A stretch of 26,547 bases of DNA from CAZPQV01 sp964588705. Lineage in GTDB: Bacteria; Bacteroidota; Bacteroidia; Flavobacteriales; Weeksellaceae. The stretch is from NCBI GenBank assembly GCA_964588705.1, contig CAZPQV010000028.1, forward strand, positions 1 through 26,547. The letters run 5' to 3'. The translations under genes and the position numbers were made by a program. The notes beneath the pieces were generated by a model. That model was not told the DNA's origin. It worked only from the letters and a program-made list of their open reading frames with translations, and made no database searches. Positions 15,506 to 22,040 of the stretch are shown in pieces (the first letter of the stretch is position 1; the number at the start of each line of letters is the position of its first letter).

Positions 15506-16429
15506 CTATTTTTTTGGCAGAAAAACTTCAGCAAGCATACATCTCGCACTTCCGCCGCCGTTAGTTTCAATCGTATTTAAATCCGCATAAATAATTTCGG
15601 AGTACTTTTCAATGTTCGAAATCTGTTCTTTCGTTAACGAATTATAAGCCGTTTCGCTCATCACCAAAAATGTTTTACCTTCGGAATTGTGAACCTGAAG
15701 CATATTTCCGGCAAACTGCTGCATCTGTTCTTCGGTAATTTCAATGAGTTCCTTTTCAGTTGATTTGATGACTTCCTGCACTTTTTCGCGCTCCATTTCA
15801 TCATCAATACAATCCAGACAGATCACCACGAATTTATCTGCAACGCACATCATCACGTTGGTGTGGTAAATCGGAAGACGGTCTGTTCCGGCAGTTTGGT
15901 AAGAGTGAAACACCACGGACTCATAACCAATTTTTTCACAGAATTTTCTGAAAAGCTCTTCAGCCAAACGAAGCGAAACCGAGCCATAAGCAATCTTATA
16001 ATCGTGGTCAAAAATCATGCTTCCGGTTCCTTCAAGAAACAGTTCTTCGTTTTCGTAATGTGAAATATCATCCACTTCGCTGATTTCAAAACCTGCATTT
16101 TTCACCTCTTCCAAAACTTCATTTCTACGCTCATCTCTGCGGTTTGGCGCGAACATCGGGTAAAGGAAAACCTTTCCGTCACTGCCAAAACTCACCCAGT
16201 TATTGGGAAAAATAGAGTCCGGCGTGTGCGGTTCCAAAGTATCTTTCACGGTAATCACGTTGATTCCTTTTGATCTCAGTTTTTCAACAAAAGCATTGAA
16301 TTCCTGAAGCGCTTTTTCCTGAGTATTGGAATTCTCAGAATTCACCTGAAAGTAGTTATTTTCCGCGGTTTGCGCATTTTAGCCAAATGCAATCGGCTCA
16401 ATCATTAAAACAGTGTCTGTAGTCTGCAT
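15506..16429 (-). pseudogene. ctlX: Citrulline utilization hydrolase CtlX, interrupted by a nonsense codon
   Basis: CtlX is a member of the arginine deiminase/amidinotransferase superfamily and is thought to convert citrulline to ornithine. From the ATG at 16429 the reading is MQTTDTVLMIEPIAFG, then TAA at 16381-16379, then NAQTAENNYFQVNSEN and an open frame to 15506, for 307 residues if the stop is ignored, which is the usual length. The stop replaces the residue after FG, normally an aromatic Y preceding N-x-x-T. Downstream everything is intact: SIFPNNWVSF, EGTGSMIFD, SYQTAGTDRLPIYHTNVMM, and the catalytic cysteine in NGGGSARCMLAEVF. A GTG at 16345 (codon 29) could restart translation but would omit the conserved N-terminal strand. 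A TATTTTTG -7 box lies upstream on the minus strand. Either a true pseudogene or a base error. Confidence 0.82.
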
Positions 16430-16449
16430 TTTTACATTTCTAATTCTTA

Positions 16450-16457
16450 CAAAAATA
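16450..16457 (-). promoter_or_regulatory. Bacteroidota -7 box for ctlX
   Basis: On the minus strand TATTTTTG (16457 to 16450) matches TAnnTTTG. It lies 20 bp before the ctlX ATG at 16429. Confidence 0.58.
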
Positions 16458-16533
16458 GACAATATTTGAGTCATTCGAAACACAAAGACTGATAAAGAAA
16501 TTTCATTAAATTAGTAAATCTTAAATCGAAACA

Positions 16534-18777
16534 ATGAAATACAGACTGCTCACTCTTTGTCTCCTGATTTTCGCAACAGCTTTTTCACAAAACACCATCA
16601 TTCCAAAACCGCAAAACATTGAAATTAAAGACGGTTTCTTTGAAATCCCAAAGGATTTTACAGTAAATATTGAGAATTTTGACTCTGATAAAATTTTATC
16701 TGAATTAAATCTGTTCAATTATTCTAAGAGCAATTTCATTAAATCAAAAAGAAAATCAAGCCATATTTCTTTTGGCATTTTACCTCCCAAAACCGGTGAA
16801 AGACATCCGGATTTCAACACCATTCAAATCAGAAAAAATGAAATCATTATTTCTTCGAACAGCGATACAGGAAAGTTTTACGCCATCAACACGCTGAACC
16901 AAATTTTAAATGAATATAAAAATTCAGGAAAAATTCCGTTGATGACGGTTAAAGATTATCCCAAATTCGATTGGCGCGGAATGCATTTGGATGTTTGCCG
17001 ACATTTTTTCACAAAAGATGAAGTAAAAAAATACATCGATTATCTCGCGATGTACAAAATCAACACTTTTCATTGGCACCTAACCGATGATCAGGGATGG
17101 AGAATTGAAATTAAAAAATATCCGAAACTCACGGAAATTGGTGGCTGGAGAAACGGTTCGATGCTGGGTCATTATGCCGAAATGCGCTTTGACAATGAAC
17201 GTTATGGCGGTTTTTATACGCAAGACGATATTCGTGAAGTGGTAAAATATGCTGCCGAACGACACATGAATATTGTTCCTGAAATCGAAATGCCGGGGCA
17301 CGCTGTTGCGGCAATCAGTGCTTATCCTTGGCTTTCCTGTACCGGAAAACAGATTGAAGTAGAGAAAAAATGGGGTGTTTTCGACGATATTTTCTGTCCG
17401 AAAGAAGAAACTTTTGCATTTTTAGAAGACGTTCTGACTGAAGTAATGGAACTTTTTCCATCAAAAATAATTCATATCGGCGGAGATGAAGCCCCGAAAA
17501 CAAGATGGAAAGAATGTGCACATTGTCAGGCACTCATTAAAAAAGAAGGACTGAAAGATGAGCACGAACTGCAAAGTTATTTCATTAAGAGAATTGAAAA
17601 ATTCGCGAATTCTAAAGGACGAAATATTATTGGTTGGGACGAAATTCTTGAAGGCGGTCTCGCACCAAATGCCACCGTGATGAGTTGGCGTGGCACCGAA
17701 GGAGGAATTGCAGCCGCACGAAATGGAAATCACGCCGTAATGACGCCGGGAAGCCATATGTATTTCGATCATTATCAGGGAGATCCGAAGAACGAACCGA
17801 TTGCTTTTGGTGGATTTACAACTCTGGAAAAAGTTTATGGTTTCAATCCGATTCCTGCGGAATTAAAACCTGAAGAACATCAGTATATCCTTGGTCCACA
17901 AGCCAATCTCTGGACAGAATACATCCTCGATTTTCCACATGTTGAATATATGCTTTTCCCAAGATTAATGGCACTTTCGGAAGTTGGTTGGGGAACTGCA
18001 AAAGCAGAAAACTATCCTGAATTCCGGAGTCGCGTGTTTGAACATCAGAAAATACTGGACAAACTTGGGGTGAATTACAGCCGTTCACTGTTTAATGTTA
18101 GTTCAAAAGGAGAAATCGCCAATAACGGTAAGGATAAAATATTGTTTTCATTAAATGGTTTTAAAGGAAAAGAAGGAATTTATTTCACAGAGGACGGAAG
18201 TACACCAACGACCGATTCTCAAAAATATCAGTCAGCAATTCCAATCAATAAAAGCAAAACGATAAAGGCGGCTTATTTTGAAAATGGCGAGATGAAGAGC
18301 AAAGTGATGGAGCAAAAATTCTATGTATCAAAATCAACCGGAACAAAAATAACCCTGGAGAAAATGCCGAATGAACGCTATTTCGGAATTGGTGCAGAAA
18401 CTCTGATTGACGGAATGAGAGGAGATCCCGGGAAATTCGGAAAGGATTGGCTTGGCTTTTTAAGCGATGCGAAAGCAACTATTGACTTTCCTGAGAAAAA
18501 TGAAATTTCAAATTTGAAAATCAATTTTATTAATGCCAATTCAAGTTGGATCCACCTGCCGAAAAAGGTGAAATTAACAATTCCAGAAAACGGAAAAGTT
18601 TATGAGATCAGTAGAGAAGAAATCGTCGCCAAAAATGGAATTATGGAATTAAAATTTCCAAAAACCACAACCAAGAAAGTGTTTGTTGAGGTCGAAAACG
18701 CCGGAATCATTCCCGATGGTTTTGATGGTGCCGGACATATTTCCTGGCTGTTTATTGATGAAATTTCATTGAATTAG
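16534..18777 (+). CDS. Secreted beta-N-acetylhexosaminidase, GH20
   Basis: A 747-aa exported glycosidase removing terminal beta-linked GlcNAc or GalNAc from glycans by substrate-assisted catalysis. A signal peptide (MKYRLLTLCLLIFATAFSQ) is followed by a GH20b domain (about 22-135) and the TIM-barrel GH20 domain (about 140-490). The barrel carries WRGMHLDVCRHFF, FHWHLTDDQGWRIEI, PEIEMPGH, and the catalytic pair D318-E319 in HIGGDEAPKTRW. Next come a chitobiase/hexosaminidase C-terminal beta module (about 535-600, EGIYFTEDGSTPTTDS) and a discoidin-like F5/8 C module (about 610-747, TLIDGMRG and SSWIHLPKKVKLTI). It is transcribed away from ctlX. Glycosylasparaginase follows 162 bp later. Together they suggest N-glycan breakdown. 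Cell surface or periplasm is the likely location; no lipobox or type IX signal is seen. Confidence 0.94.
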   Translation: MKYRLLTLCLLIFATAFSQNTIIPKPQNIEIKDGFFEIPKDFTVNIENFDSDKILSELNLFNYSKSNFIKSKRKSSHISFGILPPKTGERHPDFNTIQIRKNEIIISSNSDTGKFYAINTLNQILNEYKNSGKIPLMTVKDYPKFDWRGMHLDVCRHFFTKDEVKKYIDYLAMYKINTFHWHLTDDQGWRIEIKKYPKLTEIGGWRNGSMLGHYAEMRFDNERYGGFYTQDDIREVVKYAAERHMNIVPEIEMPGHAVAAISAYPWLSCTGKQIEVEKKWGVFDDIFCPKEETFAFLEDVLTEVMELFPSKIIHIGGDEAPKTRWKECAHCQALIKKEGLKDEHELQSYFIKRIEKFANSKGRNIIGWDEILEGGLAPNATVMSWRGTEGGIAAARNGNHAVMTPGSHMYFDHYQGDPKNEPIAFGGFTTLEKVYGFNPIPAELKPEEHQYILGPQANLWTEYILDFPHVEYMLFPRLMALSEVGWGTAKAENYPEFRSRVFEHQKILDKLGVNYSRSLFNVSSKGEIANNGKDKILFSLNGFKGKEGIYFTEDGSTPTTDSQKYQSAIPINKSKTIKAAYFENGEMKSKVMEQKFYVSKSTGTKITLEKMPNERYFGIGAETLIDGMRGDPGKFGKDWLGFLSDAKATIDFPEKNEISNLKINFINANSSWIHLPKKVKLTIPENGKVYEISREEIVAKNGIMELKFPKTTTKKVFVEVENAGIIPDGFDGAGHISWLFIDEISLN

Positions 18778-18783
18778 AGAAAA

Positions 18784-18808
18784 GATGGAAGCCCAAAGAC
18801 CGAAGCTC
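18784..18808 (+). repeat. Dispersed GGAAG-CCGAAG-type repeat after the GH20 gene
   Basis: GATGGAAGCCCAAAGACCGAAG is a degenerate version of the GGAAGTCCGAAG blocks at the recJ and nadD ends. It begins 7 bp after the stop codon. Confidence 0.4.
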
Positions 18809-18897
18809 AATAAAAAAATAGCACTTTGTAAATAAGCGATAGCGCCTTTGTTTGTCTTAGAAACATTCAGCTTAATTATCAAAAAAAAATCTTTGCC

Positions 18898-18905
18898 TAA
18901 TCTTG
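18898..18905 (+). promoter_or_regulatory. Possible -7 box for the glycosylasparaginase gene
   Basis: TAATCTTG differs from TAnnTTTG at one position and lies 33 bp before the ATG at 18939. Weak support. Confidence 0.35.
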
Positions 18906-18938
18906 CGTTAACAAATAACAGAAACAAGAAACCAAACT

Positions 18939-19928
18939 ATGCAAAACAGAAGAAAATTCCTAAAATTATCAGCGCTCGCCGGAGTTGGAACCGTATTAAG
19001 CTCGTGTGTTTCTGCAACAGAGAAAAAATATATTGCACCTGCAAAAACCAGAAAACCGGTGGTACTTTCGACTTGGCGTTTCGGAATTGAAGCCAACGCC
19101 GAGGCGTGGAGAACTCTGTCCACTGGAGGAAAAGCATTGGATGCCGTAGAAAAGGGAGTGAGACTGGTTGAAAACGATCCGGCAGAACGAAGCGTAGGTT
19201 ATGGCGGAAGACCCGACAGAGACGGGCGCGTAACTTTGGATGCCTGCATTATGGACGAAAAAGCCAATATTGGCTCTGTTGCTGCTTTGGAACATATCAA
19301 AAATCCGATTTCAGTCGCAAGAGCTGTAATGGAAAAAACACCACACGTGATGTTGGTTGGCGACGGTGCACTTCAATTCGCACTTTCCCAAGGGTTTGAA
19401 AAAATAAATCTCTTGACCGAAGAAAGCGAAAAAGAATGGAAAGAATGGTTGAAAAACTCAGAATATAAACCCGTTGTGAACATTGAAAACCACGACACTA
19501 TCGGAATGATTGCTTTGGACGCCCACGGAAATCTCTCTGGTGCTTGCACGACTTCCGGAATGGCTTTTAAAATGCACGGTCGCGTTGGCGACTCGCCCAT
19601 TATTGGGGCAGGACTTTTTGTGGATAATGAAGTTGGTGCTGCCACAGCAACCGGCCATGGAGAGGAAGTCATCCGAACATGCGGAACTTTTTTGGTGGTG
19701 GAACTGATGCGCCAGGGATATTCTCCACAAAAAGCTTGTGAAGTAGCGGTAAAACGCATCCATAAGAATTTCATTAATCAGAAACGCAGTTTAAAGGATA
19801 CGCAGATTGGTTTTATTGCACTGAATAAATATGGCGAAACGGGAGCATTTTGCTTACAAAAAGGCTTCAATTATGCCGTGCACGATGAGAAACAAAATGT
19901 GCTGATTGATTCGGATTCTTTATTGTAA
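18939..19928 (+). CDS. Secreted N4-(beta-N-acetylglucosaminyl)-L-asparaginase (glycosylasparaginase)
   Basis: A 329-aa Ntn-hydrolase that splits the GlcNAc-Asn bond of glycoasparagines, the last step in removing N-glycans from proteolysed glycoproteins. The N-terminus MQNRRKFLKLSALAGVGTVLSSCVS combines a hydrophobic export signal with an N-R-R-K-F twin-arginine-like start and a possible lipobox (LSSC), so export via Tat and lipidation are both plausible. The autocatalytic processing site is D186-T187 in ENHDTIGMIALD; T187 becomes the N-terminal nucleophile of the small chain. Substrate pocket segments GRVGDSPIIGAGLFVDNEVGA and TATGHGEEVIRT are intact, as is STWRFGIEAN near the start. The well-studied Elizabethkingia (Flavobacterium) meningoseptica enzyme has this architecture and length. 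Downstream lie structured repeats, then cutC and a beta-mannosidase. Confidence 0.94.
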   Translation: MQNRRKFLKLSALAGVGTVLSSCVSATEKKYIAPAKTRKPVVLSTWRFGIEANAEAWRTLSTGGKALDAVEKGVRLVENDPAERSVGYGGRPDRDGRVTLDACIMDEKANIGSVAALEHIKNPISVARAVMEKTPHVMLVGDGALQFALSQGFEKINLLTEESEKEWKEWLKNSEYKPVVNIENHDTIGMIALDAHGNLSGACTTSGMAFKMHGRVGDSPIIGAGLFVDNEVGAATATGHGEEVIRTCGTFLVVELMRQGYSPQKACEVAVKRIHKNFINQKRSLKDTQIGFIALNKYGETGAFCLQKGFNYAVHDEKQNVLIDSDSLL

Positions 19929-19948
19929 TTTTAATGAAATTATTTTTT

Positions 19949-20093
19949 AAACGCAAAGATTTAATTACTTATAAAAATTTTTAGGAAGCAAAGAATCCGC
20001 AGGCGAATTGAAAAGCATACGCTTAAAATAATCAACTCGTTCATTATACTTTGCTTACTTAAAAAATAAAACAGAAAAATTCAACTTTGCTTG
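19949..20093 (+). repeat. Cloverleaf-type structured repeat, copy 1
   Basis: Starts with the outer arm AAACGCAAAG (19949-19958) and ends with a partial partner, CTTTGC, ending at 20090. The core 19986-20056 has the closing stem AAGCAAAG/CTTTGCTT (8 bp by pairing, 19986-19993 with 20049-20056). Inside are hairpin A, AATCCGC/GCGAATT (one mismatch, 19994-20009), hairpin B, AAGC/GCTT (20013-20024), and hairpin C, AATCAAC/GTTCATT (one mismatch, 20030-20045). It is 21 bp after the glycosylasparaginase stop. Confidence 0.75.
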
Positions 20094-20122
20094 TAAAGAA
20101 AAAAGACTCTATCAAAAGTTAT

Positions 20123-20272
20123 AAAACGCAAAGATTTATTAACTTTTGGAAAACATTCAGGAGGCAAAGACAATTCGCAGGCGAATTAAAAAGCACACGC
20201 TTAATAAATCAACTTGTTGATTATACTTTGCTCACTTAAAATAGAAGAACAGCAATATTCAACTTTGCGTTT
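20123..20272 (+). repeat. Cloverleaf-type structured repeat, copy 2 (best preserved of the tandem set)
   Basis: Outer arms AAACGCAAAG and CTTTGCGTTT pair over 10 bp. Core 20164-20231 (68 nt) has closing stem GCAAAG/CTTTGC; hairpin A, AATTCGC-AG-GCGAATT (20172-20187, perfect 7 bp); hairpin B, AAGC-ACAC-GCTT (20191-20202); and hairpin C, AATCAAC-TT-GTTGATT (20207-20222, perfect 7 bp). Junction linkers are 2-4 nt, a four-way cloverleaf layout. Copy-to-copy spacing is about 175 and 186 bp. Confidence 0.8.
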
Positions 20273-20308
20273 AGAAAAAATAGGCTCAAGCAAGAATTTT
20301 GGAATTAT

Positions 20309-20458
20309 AAAACACATAGATTTATTAGTTTTTAGAAAACAATCAAGAAGCAAAGACAATTCGCAGGCGAACTGAAAAACACACGCTTCATAAAATCAAC
20401 TTGTTCATTATACTTTGCTCACTTAAAATAGAAGAACAGTAGATTTAACCTTTGCATT
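20309..20458 (+). repeat. Cloverleaf-type structured repeat, copy 3
   Basis: The outer arms are eroded (AAACACATAG with CTTTGCATTA). Core 20348-20419 keeps closing stem AGCAAAG/CTTTGCT; hairpin A, AATTCGC/GCGAACT (one mismatch); hairpin B with one mismatch; and hairpin C, AATCAAC/GTTCATT (one mismatch). The GAAGAACAG stretch after the core matches copy 2. Its end lies 28 bp before the broken GxxExxY gene. Confidence 0.75.
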
Positions 20459-20486
20459 AAAAAAACTACTCATTAAGATATTAGAA

Positions 20487-20863
20487 ATGGATGAAAACCA
20501 AATTTCATATAAAATCATTGGAATTTCACTGGAGATTCACAGGAAATATGGCCCGGGTTATTGGAATCTGCCTATGAAAACATATTGGCTTACGAGTTAC
20601 GCTCAAATGGATTTGATGTAAAACAGTAGAAAAATATGCCTTTACAACATAAAGATTTAAATATTGAAAATGCTTACCGATTGTATTTATTAGTGAATGA
20701 TAAAGTTATTATTGAAGTAAAAGCAGTTGCAGAGATACATCCAATTTGTTTTCCTCAAGTGTTAACTTATTTAAAACTTTGTAATTTAAAATTGGGATTA
20801 TTGATTAACTTTCATTCCGAATTATTAAGAGACGGTATTCATCGAATTGTAAATAAAATATAA
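20487..20863 (+). pseudogene. GxxExxY protein gene, inactivated
   Basis: GxxExxY proteins are about 125-aa members of the PD-(D/E)XK nuclease-like superfamily, common as scattered accessory genes in Bacteroidota, with no settled function known to me. Here ATG at 20487 gives MDENQISYKIIGISLEIHRKYGPG. The reading then shifts frame at 20558 (one T missing from GGGTTTATTG) to LLESAYENILAYELRSNGFDVKQ, with the family's G-LLE-SAY motif. A TAG at 20627 follows where a sense codon (CAG) is expected. The rest is open: KNMPLQHKDLNIENAYRLYLLVND, IIEVKAVAEIHP, VLTYLKLCNLKLGLLINF, to RIVNKI at 20863. The usual acidic residue of Y-R-I-D-L-L-V is Y here, so the E-x-K pair remains but the catalytic Asp is lost. 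cutC starts 7 bp after its stop. Confidence 0.85.
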
Positions 20864-20870
20864 AACTAAA

Positions 20871-21539
20871 ATGGAAAACCTACTTGAAATAGCATGTTTT
20901 GAAATCACCTCGGCAGAAACTGCCCTTCGCTCTGTTGCTGACAGAATTGAGTTTTGTGCTGAGCAGCATTTGGGAGGCACAACACCCAATATTGATGAAT
21001 TCCGGTATCTGAATAATATTTACAAGAAACCAATCTATGTAATGATCCGTCCGAAAGGCGGCGATTTTTTTTACTCCGATCTGGATTTTCTGCAGATGAA
21101 GAAAAGCATCATTGAGTTCAAAAATGCCGGCGCTGATGGTTTTGTTTTCGGCATTCTGAATCACGGCAATACGATAGATGTGGAACGCAACCGGGAATTA
21201 GTGGAGCTTGCCGGAGAAATTCCGTGTACTTTTCACCGGGCTTTCGACCGAACTCCTGATTTGGATGTAGCCATTAGCAAACTCATTGAAATCGGTTTCA
21301 AGGCAGTACTGACTTCCGGCGGCGCAGAAAAAGCAACCAAAGGAAAACAGAAACTAAAAGAACTGGTTGAAAAATATTCAGATAAGATTGATATTCTGAT
21401 TGGCGGCGGCGTGCGCACTGATAATATTGAAGAACTGAAAACATATACGAATGGTACGCATTTTCACTCTTCTGCAATTCCGGCTTATGAAAGTTTTGCG
21501 AATGAGGATGAAATAAAGAGAATGAAAAAGCGACTTTAG
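20871..21539 (+). CDS. cutC: CutC family protein
   Basis: A 222-aa TIM-barrel protein of the CutC family, cytoplasmic. The family was named for copper tolerance in E. coli, but a direct copper role has been questioned and the biochemical activity is not established. Hallmarks are LLEIACFEITSAETALRSVADRIEFCAEQHLGGTTPN at the N-terminus, VMIRPKGGDFFYSDLDF, GADGFVFGILN, CTFHRAFDRTPD, VLTSGGAEKATKG and ILIGGGVRTDNIEEL; all active-site-like barrel-end residues look intact. Somewhat short relative to the approximately 240-250 aa typical. It sits 7 bp after the broken GxxExxY gene and 11 bp before the GIY-YIG gene, within a region of glycosidases, so it may have a sugar- or metabolite-related role; that is inference from position only. 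Confidence 0.9.
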   Translation: MENLLEIACFEITSAETALRSVADRIEFCAEQHLGGTTPNIDEFRYLNNIYKKPIYVMIRPKGGDFFYSDLDFLQMKKSIIEFKNAGADGFVFGILNHGNTIDVERNRELVELAGEIPCTFHRAFDRTPDLDVAISKLIEIGFKAVLTSGGAEKATKGKQKLKELVEKYSDKIDILIGGGVRTDNIEELKTYTNGTHFHSSAIPAYESFANEDEIKRMKKRL

Positions 21540-21550
21540 ATTAAATTTAT

Positions 21551-21874
21551 ATGATGGAGTATGGAACTGGATATCACAGATATTACGTCTATATTTTAAC
21601 AAATAAAAGAAGAAATGTACTTTATACGGGAGTTACTAATAACCTTCATAACAGATTGCTTCAACATCAATCGAAAGTAAATCCTGATAGTTTCACTGCA
21701 CGATATAATGTTTCCTATTTAATTTATTATGAAAAGTTTGAATGGATACAGAAAGCTATTGAACGTGAAAAAGAAATAAAAAATTTGACGAGAATAAAAA
21801 AATTAAATTTAATTAGAAGTGCTAATCCTAACCTGGAGTTTTTGAACCATCTATTTCGAGATTTTTACGGTTAA
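21551..21874 (+). CDS. GIY-YIG nuclease family protein (stand-alone, COG2827-like)
   Basis: A 107-aa single-domain protein, MMEYGTGYHRYYVYILTNKRRNVLYTGVT..., with the GIY-YIG pattern as YYVYIL (about 11-16) and LYTGVTNNLHNRLLQHQ (about 24-40, including the catalytic-type Arg after N-L). EREKEIKNLTRIKK (about 71-84) carries the metal-binding Glu. These small proteins resemble YhbQ/COG2827 endonucleases, found in multiple copies in many Bacteroidota; the biological role is unclear. ATG ATG at 21551/21554 leaves two possible starts; the second matches the family's usual MEYGTGYHRY. It follows cutC by 11 bp and is probably co-transcribed. High A+T, with Lys/Asn/Ile-rich codons compared with cutC. 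Confidence 0.85.
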   Translation: MMEYGTGYHRYYVYILTNKRRNVLYTGVTNNLHNRLLQHQSKVNPDSFTARYNVSYLIYYEKFEWIQKAIEREKEIKNLTRIKKLNLIRSANPNLEFLNHLFRDFYG

Positions 21875-21908
21875 AAAAATTATTGCCGTACTTTTGAAAA
21901 AAGAAGTA

Positions 21909-21991
21909 TAGATTCCTGCGGAATGACAAAATGGTGTATGTAAAAGATCAGAGCAGATAAAGTTCAAGTCTTGTCATTCTGAAAGAATCTA
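21909..21991. repeat. Inverted repeat with GAATGACAA arms (REP-like)
   Basis: Arm 1 at 21909-21929 (TAGATTC-CTGCG-GAATGACAA) pairs with arm 2 at 21971-21991 (TTGTCATTC-TGAAA-GAATCTA) over 16 of 21 positions, with the mismatches confined to the central five. Each arm is itself a small hairpin (ATTCC-TGC-GGAAT and ATTCT-GAA-AGAAT). It lies between the GIY-YIG and beta-mannosidase genes. Confidence 0.6.
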
Positions 21992-22040
21992 AGCAAAGAA
22001 TTTCAATAATAATTAAAGCACGAAACTTCGCAGAAGACCA

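Noticed and set aside
16379..16381. Programmed recoding of the ctlX stop codon
   Set aside because: TAA is not a known selenocysteine or pyrrolysine codon in bacteria, and no recoding structure is seen. The position normally holds an aromatic residue.
19986..20056. tRNA genes or tRNA pseudogenes in the cloverleaf cores
   Set aside because: The arms have wrong loop sizes (2-4 nt), there is no T-loop GTTCRA consensus and no anticodon loop, so only the overall layout resembles a tRNA.
19949..20458. CRISPR array
   Set aside because: The repeated unit is about 150 bp at 175-186 bp spacing with divergent copies and internal palindromes. There are no short identical repeats with unique spacers and no cas genes.
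20636..20863. Independent 75-aa gene
   Set aside because: It is the C-terminal remainder of the GxxExxY protein after the premature TAG.
21551..21874. Homing endonuclease of an intron or intein
   Set aside because: It is a free-standing single GIY-YIG domain with no DNA-binding extension and no interrupted host gene around it.
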